From contig NZ_OZ245754.1 of the NCBI RefSeq assembly GCF_965227365.1, positions 3,224,001 through 3,288,000 on the forward strand: a DNA stretch of 64,000 nt. The letters are read 5' to 3'. The translations under genes were made by a program, and so were the position numbers. Shown here piece after piece: positions 1-8,866 of this stretch. The notes below the pieces were generated by a model. The model was not told where the DNA came from, did no database searches, and saw nothing but the letters and a program-made list of their open reading frames with translations. The DNA is from Hwanghaeella sp965227365 (GTDB lineage Bacteria > Pseudomonadota > Alphaproteobacteria > UBA8366 > Aestuariispiraceae). The stretch's first letter is position 1. Every line of letters begins with the position of its first letter.

Positions 1-691
1 GGAATGCATCCACCCCCGTCTTTGCGCCACCGGCCACCGCCTCAAGCATCAACCTTTCGGTCAAACTCAGACCATCCCGTGTTCCGGGCAGTTCCATCAA
101 GTGACGGCGCATGGCCGAACGGAGGAAGGGCATCGCGTCGTCTTGCTCGACCGTGAATTCATATAGTGCCTCCGGCGTTTCCGCCCGGAATGCCTCCCAA
201 GCTCTACGAGCCTGACCCAGCATCGAATCGGAAATCGGGATATCCCGGTCCTTGAAGGTGCGCAGCTGTTCGGGAGACAATTGACCGAAACCGACGAAAC
301 GATCTTCTCCGGCGAACCGATCCACCGTCATCATTCGCATCCGGCCCAGCAAATCGCCGTATCCGCTCAAGCGCGTCAACAGGTCGATCAGTACGGACTG
401 GTCGTACAGATCATGTTCAAACCACAACAGGATGCGCTGATATTGCTCCAATGTGTCGAGGGCCGCAGCTTCGGATTGAAGGCGGTCCAAAGCCCTCGTT
501 TCGGAGAGAATGTCCCAACCGGCGATGAAACGGGCCCGCATCCTTCGATAGTCGTCGTCCGGCATGCCAGACGGCACCGGCCCACGACAGACGGGATCCC
601 CCCATTCCAGGAAATCCCCGTCGAACCCAGCCGTACGAAGGCTCTCCCGAATGTCGGAGCCACATCGGATATGTAGAATTCGTTCAACCAC
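1..691 (-). CDS. DUF1835 domain protein (partial, C-terminus outside window)
   Basis: The minus strand reads open from a GTG at 689-691 to the window edge, giving about 230 residues. The N-terminus has the family pattern of an initial LHIRCGSDIRESLRTAGF strand-helix, then EWGDPVCRGPVP, and later the hallmark LLWFEHDLYDQ near residue 95. These match DUF1835 proteins, whose biochemical role is not established. There is no ATG in this frame near the start and no strong ribosome binding site, so the exact start is uncertain. The 3' end lies beyond the window. Confidence 0.8.
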   Translation of the reverse strand, partial: MVERILHIRCGSDIRESLRTAGFDGDFLEWGDPVCRGPVPSGMPDDDYRRMRARFIAGWDILSETRALDRLQSEAAALDTLEQYQRILLWFEHDLYDQSVLIDLLTRLSGYGDLLGRMRMMTVDRFAGEDRFVGFGQLSPEQLRTFKDRDIPISDSMLGQARRAWEAFRAETPEALYEFTVEQDDAMPFLRSAMRRHLMELPGTRDGLSLTERLMLEAVAGGAKTGVDAF

Positions 692-772
692 CGCCGATCC
701 GCCGTCCCGTTACCATGCCCCTGCCAGGGCTTAATATGCGGGGAAATTCGCTTAGGACCAACCGTTCGCGCG

Positions 773-1567
773 TTACTGCCCGTTGAAGCTGGGTTTCCGC
801 TTGTTCAAGAAAGCATTCAATCCTTCCTTGCCGTCCACACTTGCAACGCTTTCAGCGATGGCCCGGCTCTCCCTCTCCATCTGGGTTTCCAATGAGCTGT
901 ACGACCCTTCCAGCAACAGACGCTTGGTCCGTCCGAATGCCGCCGTCGGCCCGGCGGCCAATTGTGTAGCCATGTCGTCGACGAATGCATCCAGTTCCGA
1001 CGCCGGCACGACACGGTTGATCAACCCCCAGTCCTCGGCCTCGGCGGCCGATAAGACCCGGTTCGTAAGAGCCAGATCGTAGGCGCGACGCAGTCCGACC
1101 AGCCGCGGCAGATAGAATGTGGAACTGCCGTCCGGGGAGAGCCCCGCCCGCGTATAAGCCATGGTGAACTTGGCCTCGTCCGACGCGATAATCAGGTCAC
1201 AGCCGAGCGCGACACTCAGTCCGCCACCGGCTGCGGTACCGGCGACCTTCGCAATAACCGGCGCATCGCCACGCGCGAGGCGCGACATCGCCGAATGCAA
1301 GTTGGTCGTCATTGCCTTGACCAGATGGGCCGATTTGTCCCCGGCTTTCTCGAAGGCCGACAAATCACCACCGGCACAGAAGAACCGGCCGCCCGCCCCT
1401 TCCATCACGATGCATCGGGCGCTGGGTTCATGGTCGAGCTCAATGGCCGCATCCATCAGGTCCAGGGTCATCTGCAGATCCAACGCATTGGCCGCGTCGG
1501 GCCGGTTCAATACGATCCGCGCGACCCCGTCGTCACCGATGTTGAGTGTGATGGTTTGATACGGCAT
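773..1567 (-). CDS. Enoyl-CoA hydratase/isomerase (crotonase) family protein
   Basis: A 264-residue crotonase-fold protein of normal family length. The oxyanion-hole segments are GGRFFCAGGDLSAF (about residues 59-72) and AGTAAGGGLSVALGCDL (about 108-124). In the third motif, AGLSPDGSSTFYLPRLVG, an Asp sits where hydratases usually carry the second catalytic Glu. This resembles PaaG-type isomerases and related branches more than a standard beta-oxidation hydratase. The start has a GGGAGG ribosome binding site. It lies 70 bp downstream of the padR-like gene on the same strand and may be cotranscribed with it. The acyl-CoA substrate cannot be told from sequence. Confidence 0.9.
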   Translation of the reverse strand: MPYQTITLNIGDDGVARIVLNRPDAANALDLQMTLDLMDAAIELDHEPSARCIVMEGAGGRFFCAGGDLSAFEKAGDKSAHLVKAMTTNLHSAMSRLARGDAPVIAKVAGTAAGGGLSVALGCDLIIASDEAKFTMAYTRAGLSPDGSSTFYLPRLVGLRRAYDLALTNRVLSAAEAEDWGLINRVVPASELDAFVDDMATQLAAGPTAAFGRTKRLLLEGSYSSLETQMERESRAIAESVASVDGKEGLNAFLNKRKPSFNGQ

Positions 1568-1637
1568 GTCGGCCTCCCTGATTTCCGGTCTTATTCCGTT
1601 TTTGGAATCATGACCGCACCATCAGGGGAAACAAGCG

Positions 1638-2180
1638 TTAAACGTCGGCTTCCGCTTGCTCCAGACAGGACTGCAGCCAAGCTCGTCGCTTGCCGGTATG
1701 CGCAATTTCCTGATCCAGCCAATCGGCAAACATGCCGCCGGATCCAGACCGGCGCAGATCTTCCAGCCGCGCCAGTTCCGTCTCGGTCAATTCCAGCAAG
1801 AGATCGATTTGGTCCGCCTTGTCCTCGGCCGGCAGTTGGTCGAGATATCGAAGTTTCAAAGCCAGCACGAGCCGTTGAATGTCGTTCATCGGCGCCCGAA
1901 GGGTCGCCAGCATCAGTTTTTCGAAAGTCTCCCGCCCTGCCTGTGTCAAACGCATCGGCGCCTGATCACCGGCCCGGCCATCGGCCGCCTCGATCAACCC
2001 CTCCAATCGCAGGACTTCCAGGGACGATCCCAACAGTTCGAGAGACGGCCCGACCATGCGCTCCACGAAATGTCGAACCCCGGACGCCAAATCGGCATAG
2101 GTGACATCGCCTTCCGTCAGCGCGCCGAGCACCGCCAGCCGCATGGTTTCCGCAGGAGTGAGGGACTTGTCGCCATACAT
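1638..2180 (-). CDS. PadR-family transcriptional regulator
   Basis: A 180-residue protein with an N-terminal winged helix (about residues 10-85: LAVLGALTEGDVTYADL, then LEVLRLEGLIEAADG as recognition helix and wing) and a helical C-terminal half (LALKLRYLDQLP... LLLELTETELARLE) typical of the PadR Vir-like dimerisation domain. PadR proteins usually repress a neighbouring gene in response to a small ligand. The adjacent enoyl-CoA hydratase is the obvious candidate target. Its promoter region contains a 17-bp palindrome at 2237-2253. The ribosome binding site is weak. Confidence 0.82.
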   Translation of the reverse strand: MYGDKSLTPAETMRLAVLGALTEGDVTYADLASGVRHFVERMVGPSLELLGSSLEVLRLEGLIEAADGRAGDQAPMRLTQAGRETFEKLMLATLRAPMNDIQRLVLALKLRYLDQLPAEDKADQIDLLLELTETELARLEDLRRSGSGGMFADWLDQEIAHTGKRRAWLQSCLEQAEADV

Positions 2181-2236
2181 CGCGTTGATCCAATCATAGG
2201 AAAAGGTGAAACGTCACTATCCAAGACATAGTGTTA

Positions 2237-2253
2237 TTGCGAACGACTCGCAA
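2237..2253. promoter_or_regulatory. 17-bp perfect palindrome upstream of the padR-like gene
   Basis: TTGCGA-ACGAC-TCGCAA is a perfect inverted repeat, 57 bp upstream of the padR-like start codon. Its 15-bp core TGCGA-N5-TCGCA is the same as the elements upstream of exbB at 31395 and 31465 and closely resembles those at 16076 (bfr) and 21434 (irpA). It could be an iron-responsive operator or the PadR operator itself. Confidence 0.5.
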
Positions 2254-2289
2254 TGTGCGTTTCAACCGGTAACGCGACTTTAGTGCTTC

Positions 2290-3207
2290 CTAGCCCGGAG
2301 ACAATCCCCGCATCCGCTCGTTCCTGCGACGCAACAATTCAAGCGTCACCAGCAACAAGACGGAAATAGCGATCAGGATCGTTGCGACCGCTAGAATGGT
2401 CGGGCTGATCTGTTCACGCAAACCGGACCACATCTGCCGCGGGATGGTGCGCTGCTCAAATTCGGTCAGGAACAGGACCGCGACCACCTCGTCGAACGAT
2501 GTGATGAAGGCGAACAAACCGCCGGAGATCACACCAGGCGCGATCAGGGGAACAATCACCTGAAAGAAGGTTCGCTGGGGCGTCGCGCCCAAGCTTGCCG
2601 ACGCCCGAACGAGGTTATTGTCGAAGCCCGACAGCGTGGCGGTGACCGTGATGACGACAAAGGGCGTCCCCAGGGCCGCATGCGCCAGGATGATGCCTGG
2701 GAAGGTCTGGGCCAGCCCGATATCGGAATAGAAGAAGAACATGCCCGCGGCGGAAATGATAATCGGCACGATCATCGGCGAAATCAGGATGGCCGTGATC
2801 AGTTTCCGATACGGCATATGGGCACGGGTGAGGCCCAAGGCCGCGAGCGTGCCCAGCGTCGTGGAGATGAGCGTCGCGAAAATCCCGATGATGAAGGAGT
2901 TCTTCATCGAGTGAATCCATTGCGCGTTGGTCCATGAATCCGCGATGAAGGCGAAACCAAAAGGTTGATCGGGATCCGCCATCCCGTTCGTGAAAATGTC
3001 GACATACCAGCGCGTGGAATAGGCTTCCGGCTTCAGCGCCATCATGTCGCTGTTATAGGTGAAATACGGCTCCGCATTGAAGCTGAGCGGTATCATCACA
3101 AGGATCGGAAGGATCAGGAAGATCAACACCGCGCCGCAGAAAGCGCGAAACGCATAGTGCCAGACGATTTCCAGCGGCGACGCATAAGGAGGAAGCGAAG
3201 AAGACAT
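2290..3207 (-). CDS. potC: ABC transporter permease, spermidine/putrescine type (PotC-like)
   Basis: A 305-residue inner-membrane permease with about six hydrophobic segments. It has the cytoplasmic coupling (EAA-like) loop VRASASLGATPQRTFFQVI followed by VPLIAPGVISGG (about residues 200-230). It is the last gene of a four-gene minus-strand operon (ATPase, binding protein, permease B, permease C). It is preceded by an AAAGGAGGT ribosome binding site that begins at the stop codon of the upstream permease. The polyamine class is by family resemblance. Related importers take up other small cationic or organic solutes. Confidence 0.88.
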   Translation of the reverse strand: MSSSLPPYASPLEIVWHYAFRAFCGAVLIFLILPILVMIPLSFNAEPYFTYNSDMMALKPEAYSTRWYVDIFTNGMADPDQPFGFAFIADSWTNAQWIHSMKNSFIIGIFATLISTTLGTLAALGLTRAHMPYRKLITAILISPMIVPIIISAAGMFFFYSDIGLAQTFPGIILAHAALGTPFVVITVTATLSGFDNNLVRASASLGATPQRTFFQVIVPLIAPGVISGGLFAFITSFDEVVAVLFLTEFEQRTIPRQMWSGLREQISPTILAVATILIAISVLLLVTLELLRRRNERMRGLSPG

Positions 3208-3221
3208 TACAGCGACCTCCT

Positions 3222-4511
3222 TTAGCCGAGCTTCATGTTGTTGATGCCGACGATCCGGTCATACAGCCAATAGAGGGCCAGCACCCCGGCCAGGAGCATC
3301 GTGCCGAGTGCTGCGGCAAGGCCCCAGTTCAAAGACCGTTGCATATGGTAGGCGATGAAATTCGAAATCAACTGCCCGTCCTGACCACCGACCAGGGCCG
3401 GTGTGATGTAGTATCCGATCGCCAGGATGAAGACCAAGATACAGCCCGCGCCCAGGCCCGGCACCGTCTGCGGCAGATAGACCTTCACAAAGGCCAGAGC
3501 CGGATTTGCACCTAGGGACCTCGCCGCCCGCATATAGGACGGTGAAATGCCTTTCATTACGCTGTAGAGCGGCAGGATCATGAACGGCAGCAGGATATGC
3601 GTCATGGCGACAATCGTGCCGGTCATGTTGTAGATGAGCTGCGGTCGTTCGGCCCCCTCCCCGACGAGCCCCAGGAAACCCAATGTCTCGAGTAATACTC
3701 CGTTTTGCCCCAGAACGACGATCCAACTGGTGGTTCGGACCAGCAGCGACGTCCAGAAAGGCAGCAATACGCAGATTATGAGAAGGTTCGAGATACGGAG
3801 CGGCAGAGTCGCAAGCAAATAGGAAACCGGATAGGCGAGAACCACGCAGATCGCCGTCACCAGAAAACCGATCCACAAGGTCCTTAGCCACAGGGTTATG
3901 TAAATTTGTCGTTCCGGCGGCTGGGCGATGATCTCACCCATAGTGTTCTTCTGAAGATCCAGCGCGGCAAGGAACTGCAAGGCGGAAAAACGGCCGGACA
4001 GGCGGTCGATCGTCGCCCAGACCTCCGGCTTACCCCAGTTGTCGTCCGCATCGATGAAGGCCTCTTTATAGGGAGCCTCAAACTTGGCCGCCCTGCGGGC
4101 CGTTTTCGTGATCGTGCTTCTAACGCCCGCGGTTTCGTAGTTCATACGGGTCGCAAGCTTGCCGATCATGGCACGCCCGTCACCGTCCGATCCTCCGGAG
4201 CGGAGGAAGGCCAGATCTTCCGCCAGCGCGGCGAAAGCTTCTTCCTCGGGAAGCACGGTTCTATCCGTCCAGCTTTCCAGAGCGACGATGGTTTTCGGCA
4301 GGGCTTGACTGACGATCGGATCGTCGACACTGCGGAACAGCATCTGCCCGATCGGGAAAATAAAGGTGAGAAGAATGAATAGTCCGAGGGGGGCGACCAT
4401 CAGAAGCGCTTGGGTACGCGCTCTGCCCGTGGCCTTCCGCAGCTTCCGCTTCAGGCTCTGCCCATCAGCAATGCTAAAGGATTCGTTCCCAACTGCGGAT
4501 GCTTCGCTCAT
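3222..4511 (-). CDS. potB: ABC transporter permease, spermidine/putrescine type (PotB-like)
   Basis: A 429-residue permease, longer than the usual PotB of about 280-300. After the first membrane segment (about residues 35-55) there is an insertion of roughly 130 mostly polar residues before the second segment (LRTLWIGFLVTAICVVLAYP). The insertion would be periplasmic. The coupling loop MRAARSLGANPALAFVKVYLP is near residue 335. It partners PotC as the heterodimeric channel. A strong stem-loop at 4564-4592 separates it from the upstream binding-protein gene. Confidence 0.87.
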   Translation of the reverse strand: MSEASAVGNESFSIADGQSLKRKLRKATGRARTQALLMVAPLGLFILLTFIFPIGQMLFRSVDDPIVSQALPKTIVALESWTDRTVLPEEEAFAALAEDLAFLRSGGSDGDGRAMIGKLATRMNYETAGVRSTITKTARRAAKFEAPYKEAFIDADDNWGKPEVWATIDRLSGRFSALQFLAALDLQKNTMGEIIAQPPERQIYITLWLRTLWIGFLVTAICVVLAYPVSYLLATLPLRISNLLIICVLLPFWTSLLVRTTSWIVVLGQNGVLLETLGFLGLVGEGAERPQLIYNMTGTIVAMTHILLPFMILPLYSVMKGISPSYMRAARSLGANPALAFVKVYLPQTVPGLGAGCILVFILAIGYYITPALVGGQDGQLISNFIAYHMQRSLNWGLAAALGTMLLAGVLALYWLYDRIVGINNMKLG

Positions 4512-4563
4512 TCGTCCGCGGCTCCCCTCAAGACCAAATACCTTTTAAGGAAATCGATAAATC

Positions 4564-4592
4564 CGCCGGGGACGGATCAATCGTCCCCGGCG
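4564..4592 (-). promoter_or_regulatory. Intercistronic stem-loop between binding-protein and permease genes
   Basis: CGCCGGGGACG, a 7-nt loop, then CGTCCCCGGCG: an 11-bp perfect stem in the 95-bp gap downstream of the binding-protein gene on the transcribed minus strand. No long T-run follows. It fits a partial terminator or mRNA-stabilising hairpin that would keep binding-protein levels above permease levels, as is known for other binding-protein operons. The function is inferred. Confidence 0.65.
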
Positions 4593-4606
4593 AAATCGGT
4601 ACGTAC

Positions 4607-5692
4607 TTATTGAGCCAGCCAAGCGTTGAAACGCTCGTTCAGCTCGTCCTGGTGATCCGCCCAGAACTCAAAGTCGTTCTGCAGGGCGTTCTTGAAGTTT
4701 TCCGGCGCCGTCGGCATGTGCGGTGCCATGTCGATACCGGCTTCGGCATGCTTGCCGATCAGCGGATTCGAAGACTTGCGGACCGGACCGTAGGAGATCC
4801 AGGCGGCCTGGTCGGCAAGGCGCTGCGTGTCGGTCGCGAAGGCGACGAACTTCAGGGCTTCTTCCTTATTGGGCGACCCCTTCGGAATGACCCACAGATC
4901 GAGATCCCAGACCTGGCCGTCCCAAACGATTTCAAACGGCTTATTCTCGGTCGCGACTGCGTTGAAGATACGGCCGTTATACGCCGAGGACATGACGACT
5001 TCACCATCGGCCAGCATCTGCGGCGGCTGCGCACCGGCTTCCCACCAGATCACGTCATCCTTGATCGAATCCAGCTTTGCGAAGGCACGGTCGACACCTT
5101 CCGGCGTGCCGAGAACATCGTAAACCTCATCGACCGGAACGCCGTCGGCGATCAGGGCGAATTCCAGGTTCGGCTTCGGACCTTTACGAAGGCCACGCTT
5201 ACCGGGGAACTTCTTCGTGTCGAAGAAGTCTGCCATCGTCTGCGGTCCGCCATTCGGGAATTTCGTCTTGTCGTAGGCATAGATCGTCGACCAGACGATT
5301 TCACCGACGGCACATTCATGCAGCGTTCCTTCGATGAAGTCTTCCGACGCGGGCGTACCATCCGGAGCCGGCGGCAGGATGGAGGAATCGATCGTCTCCA
5401 GGATGCCTTCGTCGCAGCCGCGAACAGCATCGGACAATTCGACGTCAACAAGGTCCCAGGTGACATTGCCGGCTTCCACCTGCGCCTTCACTTCCGCGAG
5501 TCCGCCCGAGTAATCTTCGGACTTGATCTTCGTACCGGTCTTCGCCGTGTAGGGCTCGTGATAGGCCTTGATCTGACTCTTCGTGTAAGCGCCACCCCAA
5601 GAGACGATCGTCAGCTCGGCCGCAGAGGCCGCGCCGCCCATCGTCAACGCGATTCCGGACGCCAGAATCGTACTTTTCATCCAATGCTTCAT
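4607..5692 (-). CDS. potD: Periplasmic spermidine/putrescine-type substrate-binding protein
   Basis: A 361-residue type-2 periplasmic binding protein. It has a Sec signal peptide (MKHWMKSTILASGIALTMGG, cleavage near ASA-AE) and the mature start LTIVSWGGAYTKSQ typical of PotD/PotF. Later segments DLVDVELSDAVRGCDEG, WSTIYAYDKTKFP and WDLDLWVIPKGSPNKEEAL fit the two-lobe fold. The start was chosen at 5692 rather than 5716 because CGGAG lies 8 bp upstream of it and the earlier ATG has no ribosome binding site. It delivers solute to PotBC. Confidence 0.88.
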   Translation of the reverse strand: MKHWMKSTILASGIALTMGGAASAAELTIVSWGGAYTKSQIKAYHEPYTAKTGTKIKSEDYSGGLAEVKAQVEAGNVTWDLVDVELSDAVRGCDEGILETIDSSILPPAPDGTPASEDFIEGTLHECAVGEIVWSTIYAYDKTKFPNGGPQTMADFFDTKKFPGKRGLRKGPKPNLEFALIADGVPVDEVYDVLGTPEGVDRAFAKLDSIKDDVIWWEAGAQPPQMLADGEVVMSSAYNGRIFNAVATENKPFEIVWDGQVWDLDLWVIPKGSPNKEEALKFVAFATDTQRLADQAAWISYGPVRKSSNPLIGKHAEAGIDMAPHMPTAPENFKNALQNDFEFWADHQDELNERFNAWLAQ

Positions 5693-5809
5693 CTTATCAC
5701 TCCGTACATTACGCATATTGCGTGATGCAATCTGCCAGTTATCGGTAGGCTGCGAGGTGTACCCGCGCGGCCCATGCTCCCAAATCCGCGCCTTACCCCC
5801 TTCGGTCCT

Positions 5810-6913
5810 CTATGCCGCGCTTCCGGGCGCGTCGAGCGCGCGGCAATCCTCCGTGGTCCAGCCGAGCCGAACCTCGTCCCCAACATTCAAGGTGGCGTGC
5901 CCTTGGGCATTCGGCACCTTGACGATAAACTCGTCATTTCCGCTGACGGTCATGCGGGTGCGGATGTGGTCGCCGAGGTAGATCAACTCCAGAACCTTGC
6001 CGGAGAGGATGTTCTCGACGGCGCCCTCGGCGGGAGCGATGCTCACGCGCTCAGGGCGCAGGGAAAGGGTAGTCCTGGAACCGGGCCCTCCGGTGTTGAC
6101 CTTGAGCGCCTTGACGACACCACCGCCGCCATCCAGTTCCACAAAACAACTGTCGCCAGACGCCTCCTTGACGGTGCCGTACAGCCGATTGTTCTCGCCG
6201 ATGAAGTAAGCCACGAAAGCGTTTACAGGCCGTTCGTAAAGCTCTTCAGGCGGCGCAAGCTGTTGGATGATACCGTCGTCGAAAACCGCGACACGGTTCG
6301 ACATGGTAAGCGCTTCGGATTGGTCATGCGTGACATACACGACCGAGACACCGACATTCTCGTGAATGTGCTTGATCTCGTACTGCATTTCTTCACGCAG
6401 GTTCTTGTCGAGCGCGCCGAGTGGCTCATCCATCAAGACCAGGTCCGGCTCGAACACCAAGGCGCGCGCGACCGCGACGCGTTGCTGCTGCCCGCCCGAG
6501 AGCTGGCCCGGACGGCGACCGCTGAACTGCGGCAGCTGCACCATCTCCAATGCGCGTTTGACCTTGGCCTCTACATCAGCCTTGCTCATTTTTCTGACCA
6601 TCAACGGGAAGGCCAGATTTTCCGCAACCGTCATATGCGGGAACAAGGCATAGTTCTGAAAGACCATGCCGATGCCGCGCTTATGGGGCGGAACGTTGTT
6701 GATAGGTTGCTTGTTCAGGTAAATCTCACCATGCGTCGCAGGCTCGAAACCGGCCAACATCATCAGGCAGGTGGTTTTCCCGGATCCGGACGGCCCCAAC
6801 ATGGTCAGGAACTCGCCCCTTTCGACATCCAAATTCAGATTCTTAACGACAAGGTTCTCGCCGTCGTAACTTTTTTGGACGTTTTCGAAACGAACAATAT
6901 TGTCGGTGGTCAT
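5810..6913 (-). CDS. potA: ABC transporter ATP-binding protein, spermidine/putrescine type
   Basis: The 367-residue ATPase of the importer. Walker A is GPSGSGKTT, the signature is LSGGQQQRVAVARAL, Walker B is LVLMDEPLGALD and the switch His is in VTHDQSEAL. The C-terminal third (from about residue 235) is the TOBE regulatory domain found in PotA. I placed the start at 6913 (MTTDNIVRF), where the family homology begins. An in-frame ATG 26 codons earlier has no ribosome binding site. It is the first gene of the operon and may be coupled to a 12-codon leader ORF that overlaps its start. Confidence 0.9.
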   Translation of the reverse strand: MTTDNIVRFENVQKSYDGENLVVKNLNLDVERGEFLTMLGPSGSGKTTCLMMLAGFEPATHGEIYLNKQPINNVPPHKRGIGMVFQNYALFPHMTVAENLAFPLMVRKMSKADVEAKVKRALEMVQLPQFSGRRPGQLSGGQQQRVAVARALVFEPDLVLMDEPLGALDKNLREEMQYEIKHIHENVGVSVVYVTHDQSEALTMSNRVAVFDDGIIQQLAPPEELYERPVNAFVAYFIGENNRLYGTVKEASGDSCFVELDGGGGVVKALKVNTGGPGSRTTLSLRPERVSIAPAEGAVENILSGKVLELIYLGDHIRTRMTVSGNDEFIVKVPNAQGHATLNVGDEVRLGWTTEDCRALDAPGSAA

Positions 6914-6948
6914 CCCGATTTGATTAGCCTCTTGCACAACGGCCGCAT
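6910..6948 (-). CDS. Candidate 12-codon leader ORF overlapping the potA start
   Basis: An ATG preceded by a near-ideal GGGGAGGGGGAC opens a 12-codon frame (MRPLCKRLIKSG) whose TGA overlaps the potA ATG as ATGA. PotA itself has no good ribosome binding site, so translation could be coupled through this leader. It could also be chance. There is no homology evidence. Confidence 0.3.
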   Translation of the reverse strand: MRPLCKRLIKSG

Positions 6949-7189
6949 GTCCCCCTCCCCAGGGTAATGTGACCAATATGCTCCTGTTCATCTTTATTTA
7001 TAGCCCCGGATTTACCCGGAGCGGTCGGCTCAGTTCGTTGACTGACGAAATAACCCTAACGCAGTGAAATGGGAGTTGGCCAGGGCAATCTGGAAAAAAA
7101 ACCGTAACATTTCTTGCGGTTGCTGCAGCGCGAAATCTTAACCCAGATGTCTTGCCGTTTCGCGAAACTTTCTTGCGGAAACGCGACGA

Positions 7190-7208
7190 CGGCCCGAGTC
7201 TCGGGCCG
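7190..7208 (-). terminator. Probable terminator downstream of hemA
   Basis: CGGCCCGA-GTC-TCGGGCCG, an 8-bp GC-rich stem, lies 35 bp past the hemA stop on the transcribed strand. The following minus-strand sequence is only moderately T-rich, so termination efficiency is uncertain. The rest of 6992-7243 shows no credible gene. Confidence 0.5.
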
Positions 7209-7243
7209 CAGGTCAAGCAAGCTCTAGTCCCGGCGAGGGAAGG

Positions 7244-8488
7244 TTATTCGGCCGCGGCCTGGCTTTCCGAGACACGGGCCAGATCCAACGCGTCCCAAAC
7301 CTGATTGAGTGCGTTGATCAAACGGTCGACGGCGGCGTCATCATGATGCGGGGTCGGCGTCACCCGCAGGCGCTCGGTCCCTTTCGCCACGGTCGGGTAA
7401 TTGATCGGCTGAACATAGATGTTGAACTCGTTCAACAGCATGTCGGACGCTTTCTTGCATTTGTCCGCATCACCGATCAGGACCGGCACGATATGCGTCA
7501 CCGACGGCAGGATGGGAATGCCGACATCACGCAACCGCGCCTTCACCGTCGCCGCCCGTTCCTGATGTTTTGCACGAATGTCCTTCGCATCCTTCAGGAT
7601 CTCGATCGCTTTCAAGGCGCCGGCCGCGATTGCCGGCGGCAGGGCTGTCGTGAAAATGAACGGATTCCCGAAGGAGCGGACGAAATCGACCAATTCGGCC
7701 CTGGCCGCGATGTAACCACCGATCACGCCGAACGCCTTGCCCAGGGTTCCCTGAACGATGTCGACACGGTCCATGACGCCGTCGCGCTCCGCGACACCCG
7801 CGCCATGCTCGCCGTACATCCCGACGGCATGCACCTCATCCAGGAAGGTCAAGGCACCATGCTTCTCCGCCACGTCCAGGATCTCACTGATCGGGGAAAT
7901 GTCCCCGTCCATGGAGTAGACGCTTTCGAAAGCAACGATCTTCGGACAATCCGGGTCATCGGCCGCCATCAACTCGTCAAGATGGGCCGGGTCGTTATGA
8001 CGGAATATGCGTTTGTCGGACCGGCCTTGGCGGATCCCCTCGATCATCGAGTTATGGTTCTCGCTGTCCGAGTAGACGATGCAGCCCGGCAGGCGTGAGG
8101 CCAGGGTCGACAGGGTCGTCAAATTGGCGACATACCCGGAGGTAAACAGCAGAGCCGATTCCTTCCCATGAAGCGCGGCCAATTGGCGCTCCAACTCGCC
8201 ATGCAGGCGGTTCGTGCCGGAGATATTCCGGGTCCCGCCGGCCCCCGCCCCTTGAGCCTTGATCGTTTCAATCATGGCTTCCCGGACACGCGGGTCCTGG
8301 CCGATTCCGAGATAGTCGTTGGAACACCAGACGAGGACATCCTGCTCGCCCTCGTCCGTATGGCGTTTGGCATGCGGAAAGGAATCCGAGCGGCGCTCCA
8401 GATTCGCGAAGACCCGGTAGTTCCCCTCATCCCGAAGCTTATCGAGGTTCTCGCGGAAGAATCCCAGATAATCGCCATCAAATGCCAT
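7244..8488 (-). CDS. hemA: 5-aminolevulinate synthase (C4 pathway)
   Basis: 414 residues, the normal length. It condenses glycine and succinyl-CoA to 5-aminolevulinate, the first step of heme and tetrapyrrole synthesis in alphaproteobacteria. Diagnostic segments are VWCSNDYLGIGQDPRV, GGTRNISGTNRLHGELE, LTFLDEVHAVGMYGEHGAG and the PLP-lysine motif GTLGKAFGVIGGY (about residue 245). AGGAAC precedes the ATG. This enzyme, rather than the glutamyl-tRNA route, is one of the strongest signs that the host is an alphaproteobacterium. The gene is separated from its neighbours, suggesting its own promoter. Confidence 0.97.
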   Translation of the reverse strand: MAFDGDYLGFFRENLDKLRDEGNYRVFANLERRSDSFPHAKRHTDEGEQDVLVWCSNDYLGIGQDPRVREAMIETIKAQGAGAGGTRNISGTNRLHGELERQLAALHGKESALLFTSGYVANLTTLSTLASRLPGCIVYSDSENHNSMIEGIRQGRSDKRIFRHNDPAHLDELMAADDPDCPKIVAFESVYSMDGDISPISEILDVAEKHGALTFLDEVHAVGMYGEHGAGVAERDGVMDRVDIVQGTLGKAFGVIGGYIAARAELVDFVRSFGNPFIFTTALPPAIAAGALKAIEILKDAKDIRAKHQERAATVKARLRDVGIPILPSVTHIVPVLIGDADKCKKASDMLLNEFNIYVQPINYPTVAKGTERLRVTPTPHHDDAAVDRLINALNQVWDALDLARVSESQAAAE

Positions 8489-8866
8489 CAGTCGTTCCTA
8501 TCGTTTCCGCCCACAACGCATAGTGCCAGGGGGTATACAGCGTGAAAGGGTCAATCAAGGCAACATATCCGTGATACGCTGGAATGGCACAGGGGTTATT
8601 TGTCGCGCCAAGCCGTCCTTTACCTAAGTATTCCCCCGCCCTTCAGCCAAGCATAAGTTCCCTCTGAACCTTTGCCAACGGCGGAGGCGGTCGGCGAATT
8701 CCCTCGCCCGGACACAAAATATCGCAGAAAACGGCCTCTCACGCGGCTTAGCCACTGTCGGGCCCTTTCGGATAGCCTACACAGGATAGGGTCCCGTCCT
8801 CAAGGAGTGTCCCGCGCAAACCGGGCTACGGGCCATTGTTAATTAGTCGCCCCCCAATGCCCCGGT
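8489..8866. other. Intergenic region upstream of hemA
   Basis: 378 bp between the hemA start and the end of the GNAT gene. I see no credible coding frame, RNA gene or clean factor-independent terminator. It presumably carries the hemA promoter. No FNR-type or CGCA-type palindrome stood out. Confidence 0.5.

Noticed and set aside
5774..6967. 397-codon open frame antisense to potA
   Set aside because: The potA strand has all ABC motifs. The antisense product has no recognisable domain and is a codon-bias shadow.
6998..7216. 72-codon minus-strand frame between potA and hemA
   Set aside because: It overlaps the probable hemA terminator, has no ribosome binding site and no homology pattern.
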